A stretch of DNA of 40,190 bases from Planctomycetota bacterium (GCA_013349435.1 DUZQ01000020.1:1-40190); one strand, 5' to 3'. Shown: positions 26,367 through 33,918, counted from the stretch's first letter. Program-made: numbers and translations. Notes: generated by a model not told the origin, from the sequence alone.

Positions 26367-27764
26367 TTAAAGAGCGAGCATAAAGCTTACGAGGTCTTTT
26401 TTCTCTTGTTCGGTAAGTTTTAGTTCAAGTATCAAATTGAAAAACTCTACTAAATCGTCAAGCGTAAGCAACCTGCCGTCATGCAGGTAGGGTGGAGAGT
26501 CCTTTATACCCCTGCAGGTAAATGTCTTAATGGGGCCGTCGGCGCTGGCCATTCGCCCATTGACCATTTGCGGCTTGTAAAAGCGCTCTGTTCGGAGATT
26601 GTGCATAAGATTATCGGTGTAATATGGAGCAGGGTGGCAACTGCTGCATGTGCCTTTACCGAAGAATACCTCTTGTCCGCGAAGCTCTGATTCGTTTGCT
26701 TTTTTGGGTTCTAACTTGCCGTCTATCTTGAGCTTAGGGGCCGGCGGGAAATCCAGCAGTGCCTGAAACTCCGCCATAAAGTGTACCTGGCTGCCCCTTT
26801 CCAGGACATTTACGCCTTTTTTTGTCGCAATAACCGGGTCGCCATCGAAGTAAGCTGCCCGCTGCTCAAACTCCGTAAAATCCTCAACAGACTTTAACGC
26901 CCGTTGTGAGCCAAACAAGCGTTGGATATTAACACCCCGAAGAGACGGTGTGTCGAGGCGGTGGCGGAACTGCTGCGGTCGGATGTCTCCGACAAGGTGG
27001 GTGGCTGCGTCTGTGTGTCCATTACTGTGGCAGTCGAAGCATGTTACACCTCGGCTCGGTCGAGCGGAGCGTCGGTCATCTGTCTGGTTAAACTGCTGCT
27101 GAGGAAAAGGTGTTACCAGAAGTCTTAATCCTTCAAGCTGTTTGGGATTGAGAATCCCGTTGAATAGTTCATAGTAGTTATTGATAGTAATGAGTTGTCC
27201 TTTTGAGACATCACCCAGATCGAGACGAGTGGTAAGGTAAACAGCAGCGGGAAACTCCGGAAGAAAGTGGTCGGGCAAATCAAAATCCAGGTCGAACCGC
27301 GTAAGGTCACGGTCTTCGGCGTTTTTTATTCCATCTATTACAAATTGAGGAAACAACATTCCGCCTTCGGGGTGGTTGGGGTGTGGTAGAGGCAGAAAAC
27401 CCTTCGGGAAGAGGCCTTTTTGCCGGATTTGTTCGGGACTCATCGAAGCAAGAGCCTGCCATGTTATCCCCTGAGGAAGTTTTACCCTGACTCCGGTCTG
27501 GACAGCCTTGCCCCGGGACATAGTAATCCCGGCGGCGTAGCGGTCGCTGAGGTCATAGCGCTCTTTTAGCAGCTCCATTTGCCTTTGCATTACTTCGGGT
27601 TTGGCCGCCTTCATTCTTGCCATTATGTCATCGAATGTGTCCTTTATTACAACAGGTGCATAGCTTGAAGGAGCCTTTGTATCGCCTTTGACAGAGTCGA
27701 TACCAGACAGGATGAAAATGGCCGGCAGTACCGACAATACAATAAGACTTAATTTCGCTTTCAT
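26367..27764 (-). CDS. Periplasmic di-haem cytochrome c peroxidase-like protein
   Basis: A 465-residue exported protein with an N-terminal signal peptide (about 1-27: Lys-rich start, hydrophobic core LIVLSVLPAIFILSG). It has two haem c sites, CFDCH (about 241-245) and CSSCH (about 372-376). The second half shows the pattern of bacterial cytochrome c peroxidase/MauG proteins, with TPSLRGVNIQRLFGSQRALKS and a C-terminal CRGIKDSPPYLHDGRLLTLDDLVEFF. That arrangement suggests a fused peroxidase with an extra N-terminal domain of about 200 residues. Likely role: reduction of periplasmic H2O2 with electrons from small cytochromes. It is the second gene after the Fur-type regulator, with an AT-rich operator-like stretch just before it. 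A MauG-like oxidase role is an alternative. Confidence 0.88.
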   Translation of the reverse strand: MKAKLSLIVLSVLPAIFILSGIDSVKGDTKAPSSYAPVVIKDTFDDIMARMKAAKPEVMQRQMELLKERYDLSDRYAAGITMSRGKAVQTGVRVKLPQGITWQALASMSPEQIRQKGLFPKGFLPLPHPNHPEGGMLFPQFVIDGIKNAEDRDLTRFDLDFDLPDHFLPEFPAAVYLTTRLDLGDVSKGQLITINNYYELFNGILNPKQLEGLRLLVTPFPQQQFNQTDDRRSARPSRGVTCFDCHSNGHTDAATHLVGDIRPQQFRHRLDTPSLRGVNIQRLFGSQRALKSVEDFTEFEQRAAYFDGDPVIATKKGVNVLERGSQVHFMAEFQALLDFPPAPKLKIDGKLEPKKANESELRGQEVFFGKGTCSSCHPAPYYTDNLMHNLRTERFYKPQMVNGRMASADGPIKTFTCRGIKDSPPYLHDGRLLTLDDLVEFFNLILELKLTEQEKKDLVSFMLAL

Positions 27765-27856
27765 TTCTACGCTCCTTAAAAAAAGACTTTTTCGGTTTAG
27801 GGTTAAAATATCCCCTTGAAAACATTAAAAACTACACATTTCGTTTTGAAGTAAGC

Positions 27857-27890
27857 AATTATCTAATTAATTATGAAACCAATTAATTTG
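27857..27890 (-). promoter_or_regulatory. AT-rich operator-like sequence before the cytochrome peroxidase gene
   Basis: A 34-base stretch that is almost pure A/T, containing the palindrome TAATTAATTA (27864-27873) and a second AATTAATT (27881-27888), about 95-125 bases upstream of the peroxidase start. Fur/PerR boxes are AT-rich palindromes, and a Fur/PerR-type gene lies next door, so this is a candidate binding site. The match to TTATAATNATTATAA is only partial. Confidence 0.3.
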
Positions 27891-27917
27891 ATTTCCGCAT
27901 CAGATACTCATTACAGT

Positions 27918-28379
27918 TTATTTGCCCCGGCATTTATCGCAAATGCCTTCCAGATAGACGGTTTTTCTTGACACTGTAAATTTTTCCTCGATGCTTCGGG
28001 GAACCTGGATTTTGTCAAAAGGTTCGTGCCAAACATCGATAATTCTTTTGCATTTGATGCACTTAAAGTGATGATGAGTTTTGAGGTTTGCGTCAAATCT
28101 TTTGGGACTTCCGGTGCCTTCAATCACAAATGCAGCGTCTATATTGCTAAGCATAAGTAAGGTTCTGTTTACGGTATCGAATGATATATCGGGGATATTT
28201 TTTCTGACCTGGCGAAAGACGGCCTCTGCTGAAGGGTGTTCAGTAGATTCAACCAGCGCCTTATAGACGGCCAGTCGCTGGGGTGTAACCTTTAGCCCTT
28301 CACGGCGACACATCGCCCGGAAGGCGTCCATCCTTTCGGTCAGTTTTCCACGACTTTCTCTGCCGTTGCTATCAGACAT
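27918..28379 (-). CDS. Fur-family regulator, PerR-like
   Basis: A 153-residue transcription factor of the Fur/PerR/Zur family. The winged helix carries GLKVTPQRLAVYKALVES (about 29-46), HPSAEAVFRQVRK and DISFDTVNRTLLML (recognition helix; the common Tyr in DTVYRTL is Asn here). The metal-binding dimerisation half has KRFDANLKTHHHFKCIKCKRIIDV (His cluster and first CxxC) and a closing CDKCRGK (second CxxC), which together form the structural zinc site. The absence of a Fur-type HHHxH stretch and the neighbourhood of peroxidase, rubrerythrin and flavodiiron genes favour a peroxide sensor over an iron or zinc sensor. It is the first gene of the island, with its own promoter 66 bases upstream. 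GAGGGG lies close before the ATG. Confidence 0.9.
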   Translation of the reverse strand: MSDSNGRESRGKLTERMDAFRAMCRREGLKVTPQRLAVYKALVESTEHPSAEAVFRQVRKNIPDISFDTVNRTLLMLSNIDAAFVIEGTGSPKRFDANLKTHHHFKCIKCKRIIDVWHEPFDKIQVPRSIEEKFTVSRKTVYLEGICDKCRGK

Positions 28380-28444
28380 ATACCCCTCACATCAAATACG
28401 CCTACGCCACACCATGGAGACACAAGACTTAATTCTTGAGCCTT

Positions 28445-28473
28445 AATATATATCCCCTCCGTCTCAACTGCAA
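28445..28473 (-). promoter_or_regulatory. Promoter of the Fur/PerR-like gene
   Basis: On the minus strand, TTGCAG (28473-28468), a 17-base spacer and TATATT (28450-28445). The start would fall near 28437, giving a leader of about 58 nt before the ATG. Confidence 0.55.
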
Positions 28474-28560
28474 GTGCAAAATGATTGTCTGGTTGCGATT
28501 TTTTTACAACCGTCCATTATATAAAAAGCGTACAGTTTTTTTATGTCCGTGTACAATTTC

Positions 28561-28593
28561 AAAAAGATGGGGCCGCCCTCCTCCGACGGCCCC
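28561..28593 (-). terminator. Intrinsic terminator of the putative RNA
   Basis: Read on the minus strand: GGGGCCG (28593-28587), an 11-base loop, CGGCCCC (28575-28569), then ATC and five T (28565-28561). The 7-bp stem is all G-C. No protein gene on this strand ends here, so it should terminate a separate RNA or act as an attenuator ahead of the regulator gene. Confidence 0.6.
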
Positions 28594-28804
28594 TGAATTA
28601 TAAGTAAAATCAGCGTCTATTTTGTGGAGATGCGTATAGCACTGATTTCGGCAAGCACGAGACAGAGCTGACAGATTCCTCACATCTTCACATAACTTTA
28701 GTTTTTGTTAGGATTCAGCGCCCGGCATCTCGCGGGCCATTTACCTGGCAAAGACTAAATTCCGTTTTTAAGGTTCTACGTTGATACCGTTTTCCGCCAC
28801 CATA
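28561..28804 (-). ncRNA. Putative structured RNA of about 240 nt, family not recognised
   Basis: This is the non-coding gap between the Fur/PerR-like gene and mutS. On the minus strand it has a promoter-like sequence (28839-28811) at one end and an intrinsic terminator at the other. By hand I find three further helices. One is 28697-28707 with 28749-28759 (11 positions, one mismatch), enclosing a small hairpin 28720-28724/28733-28737. Another is 28624-28634 with 28681-28691 (11 positions, one mismatch, one G-U). The third is 28607-28615 with 28640-28648 (9 positions, one G-U), which crosses the previous helix and so would form a pseudoknot or a switch. It does not match tmRNA, 6S, SRP RNA, RNase P or a riboswitch that I know. 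A leader of the regulator gene is the main alternative. Confidence 0.5.
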
Positions 28805-28810
28805 TTCAAT

Positions 28811-28839
28811 ACGATATAGGAAAGACTCCTATTTGTCAA
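28811..28839 (-). promoter_or_regulatory. Promoter-like sequence for the putative RNA
   Basis: On the minus strand, a perfect TTGACA (28839-28834) followed after 17 bases by TATCGT (28816-28811), or after 15 bases by TATATC. The start would be near 28804. It is divergent from the mutS promoter about 140 bases away. Confidence 0.5.
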
Positions 28840-28977
28840 GCTTTTTTTGCCTTTTAAAAAATTTTTTTTGCAACAGCAACAAGCTCTTGTTTTGCAGAAC
28901 GTTACGAATCTGAATAAAACGGGTTTAATAATGTAAAAAATCCAGAGAAGTATCAAGCCAAGCGTTAAATCACAGAG

Positions 28978-29005
28978 TTGTTAAGAAATAGAAAGAGTGT
29001 ATAAT
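28978..29005 (+). promoter_or_regulatory. Promoter of mutS, giving a near-leaderless mRNA
   Basis: TTGTTA (28978-28983), 16-base spacer, TATAAT (29000-29005). The ATG begins nine bases after the -10 box, the same geometry as nnrE, with no Shine-Dalgarno sequence in cgacagat. Confidence 0.62.
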
Positions 29006-29013
29006 CGACAGAT

Positions 29014-31653
29014 ATGGCCAACAAACAGGAAAAGCTGACGCCTGCGATGAAGCAGTTTCATCACTTCAAGGAAAAGTATCCTGATGCGGTGCTTTTTTTC
29101 CGCATGGGTGACTTCTACGAGACGTTTTATGAAGACGCCCGGACATGTTCGCGTGTCCTGGGATTGGCGCTGACCAGCAGAAGTAAAGGTACCAATCCGA
29201 TACCGTTAGCGGGTGTTCCTTACCATGCGGTGGATACATACCTGAAAAAGATGCTACAGGCGGGCTATAAGGTAGCCGTGTGTGAACAGGTCGAAGACCC
29301 GAAATTGGCAAGGGGCGTGGTTAAGCGGGACGTTGTGCGAATTGTTACACCCGGCACGCTGACCGATGAGATGCTTCTTGACGCCGGAGAGGATAATTTT
29401 CTGTGTGCGGTAAGCATCGGCGCAAAATCTTCAGGGATTAGCTGGGTGGATATATCGACGGGGCATTTTTTCGCGCAGGAACTGGCCGAGGATGATGTTC
29501 TTGATGAGATACTTCGGTTGGCGCCGAAGGAATGCCTTTTGCCTGATATGCGGGGCGAACTGTTCGAGGCACAGGTTAATAAGCTCTCGAAGGATATTTC
29601 GCAAATTACCGGAGCTGTTGTTACGAATCGGCCGAGCTGGTATTTTGACCCGTTCAGCGCTCGAAAACGGCTCCGAAAACACTTCGGCACAAAAACACTT
29701 GCCGGATTCGGCATTGATGATGGATTTGCAGGAATTTCAGCGGCTGGTGCGGTTATTGAGTATTTGAATGAGACGCAAAAGGTTGCGCTGGCTCATATCT
29801 CGACGATAAAAAAGGTCGAGCGGACGAACTTTTTACAGATTGATGCGGCGAGCCTGCGTTCGCTGGAGATATTTCGCAGCATCCGCGCCGAAAGCAGCAA
29901 GGGCACGCTTTTAGATTGTCTGGATGTAACGCTGACGGGCATGGGTTCGAGGATGATTCGCAACTGGATTTTCCGGCCGCTTTGCGATATCGACGCAGTC
30001 GAGCTGCGGCATGATACAGTTCAGGAGTTTTCACAAAAAGACCGGTGCTGCACATCAGTTCGCGGGCTGTTAAAAAAGACCAGCGATGTCGAGCGGATAG
30101 CGGCCCGCGTAAGCACGTTAAGAACAACGCCGAAGGATTTGGTTGCACTTAGGATAACACTTAGCATGATTCCCGATTTAAGGACGAAACTGGGCGAGTG
30201 CGAATCGGATATTGCGGTTGGGCTAAAGAAAAAGTGCGACAGTATGGATGAGTTGGCGGAATTGTTAGAACGTGCAATTGTGGACCAACCCCCCTCGCAT
30301 ATACGTGATGGGGGTGTTATACGGGCCGGTTTTGACGCCGGGCTTGACCGTTTGCGCTCGATTTCGAAGGACGGCAGAAGCTGGCTCGCAGAGTTTCAGC
30401 AAAGAGAAAGTAAACGGACCGGTATCGCGAATCTGAAGGTAGGCTTCAACAAGGTTTTCGGCTATTACATCGAGATAAGCCATGCTGCGGCTCAGGATAA
30501 GGTACCCGCCGATTATGTCCGCAAGCAGACGATAAAAAACGCAGAGCGCTACATTACCGAGGGGTTGAAAACTTATGAAGAAGAAATTCTAACCGCCCGG
30601 GAAAAGGCCCTTGGGCTTGAGCAGCGTCTGTTTGAGAAGGTCCGCACCGAGACGACGAAATATCTTACCCGCCTCCAGGCGCTGGCCGAGGTACTTGCTA
30701 ATATCGACTGCCTGACCGGCTTGGCATTTTTAGCAAGACTAAGAAACTACGTCCGACCGGAAATGACTTTTGAAAAGGAGCTTGTCATTGAAGAGGGCAA
30801 GCACCCTGTGTTAGCTGAGACAATGGGGGCCGAATTTGTGCCGAATGATGTTGCTGTTGGTGCCGGCCAGGAGGGTGATTTAATCATAATCACCGGGCCG
30901 AATATGGCGGGAAAGAGCACTTATATCCGCCAGGTTGCGCTATTGGTGCTGATGGCCCAGGCGGGAAGCTTCATCCCTGCAAAGAAGGCCCGCATCGGTA
31001 TAGTTGATAAAATTTTTACCCGCGTGGGTGCTTCCGATGAGCTTGTCAGGGGTCAATCAACCTTTATGGTCGAGATGACAGAGACCGCCAATATCATTAA
31101 TAACGCCACCGAAAATTCCCTTGTCATACTCGATGAGGTAGGGCGGGGGACGAGCACTTATGACGGCCTTGCCTTAGCCTGGGCTATTACCGAGCACATC
31201 GCAAATAATATTAAGTGCCGCACACTCTTTGCGACGCATTATCACGAATTGACTGAACTTGCCGAGCTTTTAGTCAATGTGAAAAACTGTAATGTAGCAG
31301 TCCGGGAATGGCAGGGCGAGGTAGTGTTTTTGCATAAAATCCTGCCCGGCGGAACCGATAAGAGCTACGGCATCCACGTTGCCAAATTGGCCGGCATCGG
31401 TAGAGAGATTGTCAGCAGAAGCTCTGAGATTTTGGCCGACCTCGAAGCGACCTTCACCAAAGAGGCCTGCGGCACCCACTTAGGCCGCCATAAGACAAAA
31501 GAGCCGGACGCCGACTCGCTTTTCGTCCAAAAACACAAGAGTGTCCTTGAAAAACTCGCCGACCTTGATGTCAATAACCTGACACCTATCGAGGCAATTA
31601 ACCTGCTCGAGGCAATAAAAAAAGAAATCAAGACGGGCGATTGTAATCCGTAA
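29014..31653 (+). CDS. mutS: DNA mismatch repair protein MutS
   Basis: Recognises base mismatches and small loops and, with MutL, starts repair. The 879-residue length is normal for MutS1. The N-terminal mismatch-binding motif is FRMGDFYETF (Phe33 and Glu35 of the F-x-E pair). The connector, core and clamp domains follow. The ATPase domain has Walker A GPNMAGKSTYIRQV (from about 628), SFIPAKKARIGIVDKIFTRVGASDEL, Walker B LVILDEVGRGTSTYDG and TLFATHYHELTEL. The C-terminal helix-turn-helix ends NNLTPIEAINLLEAIKKEIK. The start sits directly behind a -10 box without a ribosome-binding site. A diverged second copy of the last codons lies 1 kb downstream, behind the M48 gene. Confidence 0.98.
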   Translation: MANKQEKLTPAMKQFHHFKEKYPDAVLFFRMGDFYETFYEDARTCSRVLGLALTSRSKGTNPIPLAGVPYHAVDTYLKKMLQAGYKVAVCEQVEDPKLARGVVKRDVVRIVTPGTLTDEMLLDAGEDNFLCAVSIGAKSSGISWVDISTGHFFAQELAEDDVLDEILRLAPKECLLPDMRGELFEAQVNKLSKDISQITGAVVTNRPSWYFDPFSARKRLRKHFGTKTLAGFGIDDGFAGISAAGAVIEYLNETQKVALAHISTIKKVERTNFLQIDAASLRSLEIFRSIRAESSKGTLLDCLDVTLTGMGSRMIRNWIFRPLCDIDAVELRHDTVQEFSQKDRCCTSVRGLLKKTSDVERIAARVSTLRTTPKDLVALRITLSMIPDLRTKLGECESDIAVGLKKKCDSMDELAELLERAIVDQPPSHIRDGGVIRAGFDAGLDRLRSISKDGRSWLAEFQQRESKRTGIANLKVGFNKVFGYYIEISHAAAQDKVPADYVRKQTIKNAERYITEGLKTYEEEILTAREKALGLEQRLFEKVRTETTKYLTRLQALAEVLANIDCLTGLAFLARLRNYVRPEMTFEKELVIEEGKHPVLAETMGAEFVPNDVAVGAGQEGDLIIITGPNMAGKSTYIRQVALLVLMAQAGSFIPAKKARIGIVDKIFTRVGASDELVRGQSTFMVEMTETANIINNATENSLVILDEVGRGTSTYDGLALAWAITEHIANNIKCRTLFATHYHELTELAELLVNVKNCNVAVREWQGEVVFLHKILPGGTDKSYGIHVAKLAGIGREIVSRSSEILADLEATFTKEACGTHLGRHKTKEPDADSLFVQKHKSVLEKLADLDVNNLTPIEAINLLEAIKKEIKTGDCNP

Positions 31654-31669
31654 AATCTTTTTATATAAT
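31641..31669 (+). promoter_or_regulatory. Promoter for the M48 protease gene
   Basis: TTGTAA (31641-31646), 17-base spacer, TATAAT (31664-31669). The -35 box lies inside the last codons of mutS; transcription would start near 31676, giving a 90-nt leader. Confidence 0.6.
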
Positions 31670-31765
31670 GGAATAGAAAGAAAAGGCGAATCCATGATAA
31701 TAGTGTATGAACGGTCATGACCATAATGTTTGGGAAAAAGTAAAAGAATGGAAGGGGGTAGCTAA

Positions 31766-32578
31766 ATGAAACAGGCTTTAAAATCATCACTTGTTTTTTT
31801 GGCGGTTGTGATGTTGCTTATCGCTTCGTGTTCGCAGGTGGCCATAACCGGGCGAAAACAATTCAATCTCGTACCCAATTCAATCATAAATTCGATGAGT
31901 TTTCAGTCCTACGGCCAGTTCCTCTCTGAGAATAAGTTAAGCACCGACGCCCGTCAGAGCCAAATGGTAAAGGAGGTAGGCCGAAGAATCCAGGGGGCGG
32001 TCGAGCGATATTGTGTCGAGAATGATTTGGCACACCGGCTGGAAGGCTACGCCTGGGAATTCAATCTTGTTCAGGATCCTGCGGTCAACGCCTGGTGCAT
32101 GCCGGGCGGCAAGGTGGTTGTCTATACAGGGCTGCTGCCAGTCGTTCAGGATGAGGCCGGACTTGCTGTGGTGATGGGCCACGAAATAGCCCACGCTGTC
32201 GCCAGGCACGGTGCAGAAAGGATGACCCAGGGCCTTATAGTGGAATTGGGCGGCATGGCCTTATCGAAGGCTTTAGTTAATAAACCCGCAGAGACACAGA
32301 ATCTTTTTATGAGGTCCTACGGCGCCGGCACTCAATATGGTGTATTGCTGCCGTTTAGCAGGACTCATGAGAATGAGGCCGACCATTTAGGCCTGATATT
32401 TATAGCGATGGCAGGTTACAATCCCGCTGAGGCTGTAGATTTTTGGCAGAGAATGGCCGACGCCAAAAAAGACCAGCCCCAGCCGCCGGAACTACTAAGC
32501 ACCCACCCCGCCGACGCCACAAGGATAAGGAACATAAAAATCCTTATCCCCGAAGCCATGAAATACTATAAGCAGTAG
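31766..32578 (+). CDS. M48-family metalloprotease lipoprotein
   Basis: A 270-residue zinc protease (LoiP/YcaL/Oma1-like), probably anchored in the envelope and acting in protein quality control. The N-terminus is a lipoprotein signal peptide with lipobox LIASC (Cys22). The catalytic motif HEIAH (139-143) follows the typical NAWCMPGGKVVVYTGLL strand (about 110-126). The third zinc ligand is in ENEADHLG (about 202-209). The C-terminus has the family's LLSTHPADATRIRNI. GGGGG lies about six bases before the ATG, and a promoter lies in the end of mutS. The gene is sandwiched between the real mutS 3' end and a second mutS tail, which suggests that it arrived here as an insertion. Confidence 0.93.
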   Translation: MKQALKSSLVFLAVVMLLIASCSQVAITGRKQFNLVPNSIINSMSFQSYGQFLSENKLSTDARQSQMVKEVGRRIQGAVERYCVENDLAHRLEGYAWEFNLVQDPAVNAWCMPGGKVVVYTGLLPVVQDEAGLAVVMGHEIAHAVARHGAERMTQGLIVELGGMALSKALVNKPAETQNLFMRSYGAGTQYGVLLPFSRTHENEADHLGLIFIAMAGYNPAEAVDFWQRMADAKKDQPQPPELLSTHPADATRIRNIKILIPEAMKYYKQ

Positions 32579-32589
32579 AAGATTATGTT

Positions 32590-32685
32590 GTACAGAAACA
32601 AACACAAAACCATGTCAATAACCTGACACCCATCAAGGCGATTAATCTTTTAAATCAAATTAAAGAAGAAACGAACGAAACGTAA
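32590..32685 (+). pseudogene. Remnant of a second mutS 3' end
   Basis: Translated in the frame of GTC 32614, this stretch reads VQKQTQNH, then VNNLTPIKAINLLNQIKEE, then TNET and a stop. The real MutS ends VNNLTPIEAINLLEAIKKEI. A 19-base block is identical (31568-31586 and 32612-32630). Beyond it the two copies differ mainly at third codon positions, as diverged coding sequences do. The upstream VQK also matches, with about 30 bases missing in between. It has no start and is not expressed as a protein by itself. Confidence 0.75.
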
Positions 32686-32703
32686 GACGGTGATAATCAT
32701 CCG

Positions 32704-32733
32704 CATGGGCAAATTTTTTGCCCATCCTACCTC
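32704..32733 (-). repeat. Inverted palindromic repeat, left of the channel gene
   Basis: A palindrome with arms ATGGGCAAA (32705-32713) and TTTGCCCAT (32717-32725), followed by CCTACCTC. TGCCCATCCTACCTC (32719-32733) is the exact reverse complement of 33811-33825 on the far side of the channel gene. It could also end transcription from both converging genes. Confidence 0.72.
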
Positions 32734-32735
32734 TA

Positions 32736-33599
32736 CTACTTCCATTTTTTGCCCAAAGTGTTTGTTGTTTTTATTGTAGGCACGGCGATGACAAACACGA
32801 AAAACAAGAAAAATATTCCAATTAGAATCTCAAATGAAACTACAAGGCGCCCCAAAGTTGTAGTCGGATAGAAGTCTCCAGAGCCTAATGTCGCAATTGT
32901 AACCAAACTAAAATAAAAAGCATTAACGCCTATCCTGAAAGACTCCCACCAATTCGTCATTGGAAAAGTTGTTGTATAGAAGTGTTTATTAAATGGTTTC
33001 ATACAGCTTGAGCTAAAAAAAGCATCCATTACCCAATAAATTGTTGCAAATGATAAAACAATTTGTAAAAGATCAACGGAGAGAAAGGCAACCCACCTTT
33101 GAGGATGCCGTATCCTTATAAAACCATCACGTGTTCCATCAATGTTTGCTTCACTTTGAATAAAAAGTATTGTCAAATGAGCCACAAGCAAATCGATAAT
33201 CCTATACACAGAAAAAACTACTGGAGGAAAAAGGAAAACTTTGGAAAACCAATGCATAGAGCCACATAGGAATTCCAGGCACATACAAAGAGAATTCCAC
33301 AGGAACGGACCGAAGAAAACAAAGTAGAGCGAAAGCAGCAGGAAGAGTCCAGCGTAGCACTCTTCGATCTCGAGGGAGTTATCATTGGGGTCTGAAGCCT
33401 TAAAATATGGATAGATGGACAATTTGTTCAGAAATATAAGAAGCCTATAAAGCCGGTTCATAAAAGTTGGCTTTCTTCGCTCCAGTTGAAGTTGGTTCAT
33501 CCGGTCTTTCATTTTCGAGTTAACCTGTTGTTTAGCTGCTCTTAATTTTGAGAAAAAAGCATGATGTGTACGAGAAGCTTTTGTTGTTTTTTTAGACAT
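32736..33599 (-). CDS. Two-pore-helix ion channel protein (Ion_trans_2-like)
   Basis: A 287-residue membrane protein. The basic N-terminus (about 1-45, Lys/Arg-rich) is followed by a hydrophobic region with about four membrane segments (about 85-112, 122-145, 170-195 and 250-275). The pore loop NAFYFSLVTIATLGSGDFYP (about 224-243) carries the filter TLGSGD, where potassium channels have TVGYGD. The last helix, VVSFEILIGIFFLFFVFVIAV, is typical of the inner helix. The Ser in place of the filter Tyr/Phe may change selectivity. AT-rich and Phe/Lys/Asn-rich codon use differs from the neighbouring genes, and the gene is bracketed by inverted palindromic repeats; both suggest transfer. It is unrelated in its N-terminus to the pentapeptide channel near 14 kb. 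Confidence 0.82.
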   Translation of the reverse strand: MSKKTTKASRTHHAFFSKLRAAKQQVNSKMKDRMNQLQLERRKPTFMNRLYRLLIFLNKLSIYPYFKASDPNDNSLEIEECYAGLFLLLSLYFVFFGPFLWNSLCMCLEFLCGSMHWFSKVFLFPPVVFSVYRIIDLLVAHLTILFIQSEANIDGTRDGFIRIRHPQRWVAFLSVDLLQIVLSFATIYWVMDAFFSSSCMKPFNKHFYTTTFPMTNWWESFRIGVNAFYFSLVTIATLGSGDFYPTTTLGRLVVSFEILIGIFFLFFVFVIAVPTIKTTNTLGKKWK

Positions 33600-33810
33600 T
33601 TGTACTTCGTCTTATGAATTTTTTTATACAACTTTGTAGAATAGTCATCTTGTCTGCCCATGCGGGAATTTTATACCACCGGTAATAATAATTCCAGTTA
33701 AAAAGGACCGATATGCGGCCTCCTAAAAACATCGTAAGTTTTCTGGATGCCGGATCAAGTCCGGCATGACACGGAGAGTAACCGGCTCTAATTAACTGGA
33801 ATTGATGTCA

Positions 33811-33840
33811 GAGGTAGGATGGGCAGCTTGTCTGCCCATG
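33811..33840 (+). repeat. Inverted palindromic repeat, right of the channel gene
   Basis: GAGGTAGGATGGGCA (33811-33825) plus TGCCCATG at the end: the mirror copy of 32704-32733, about 1.1 kb away. A third partial copy (TCTTGTCTGCCCATGCGGG) lies at about 33649-33667. Confidence 0.72.
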
Positions 33841-33918
33841 TGGAAAATTTTATTCACTGACAAGGATATTATAAAAAGTATTCTGCAAATCGGAAAGGTT
33901 TTTCTTTCCTCTTTTTTG

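Noticed and set aside
28561-28804. tmRNA, 6S RNA, SRP RNA, RNase P RNA or a known riboswitch
   Set aside because: No tag reading frame, no GGAAGGAAGC-type SRP loop, no RNase P core motifs and no 6S-like single long hairpin were seen; left as unrecognised.
28768-28956. 62-codon minus-strand open frame near the putative RNA
   Set aside because: It crosses the TTGACA promoter-like region, is Cys/Lys/Phe-rich and has no ribosome-binding site.
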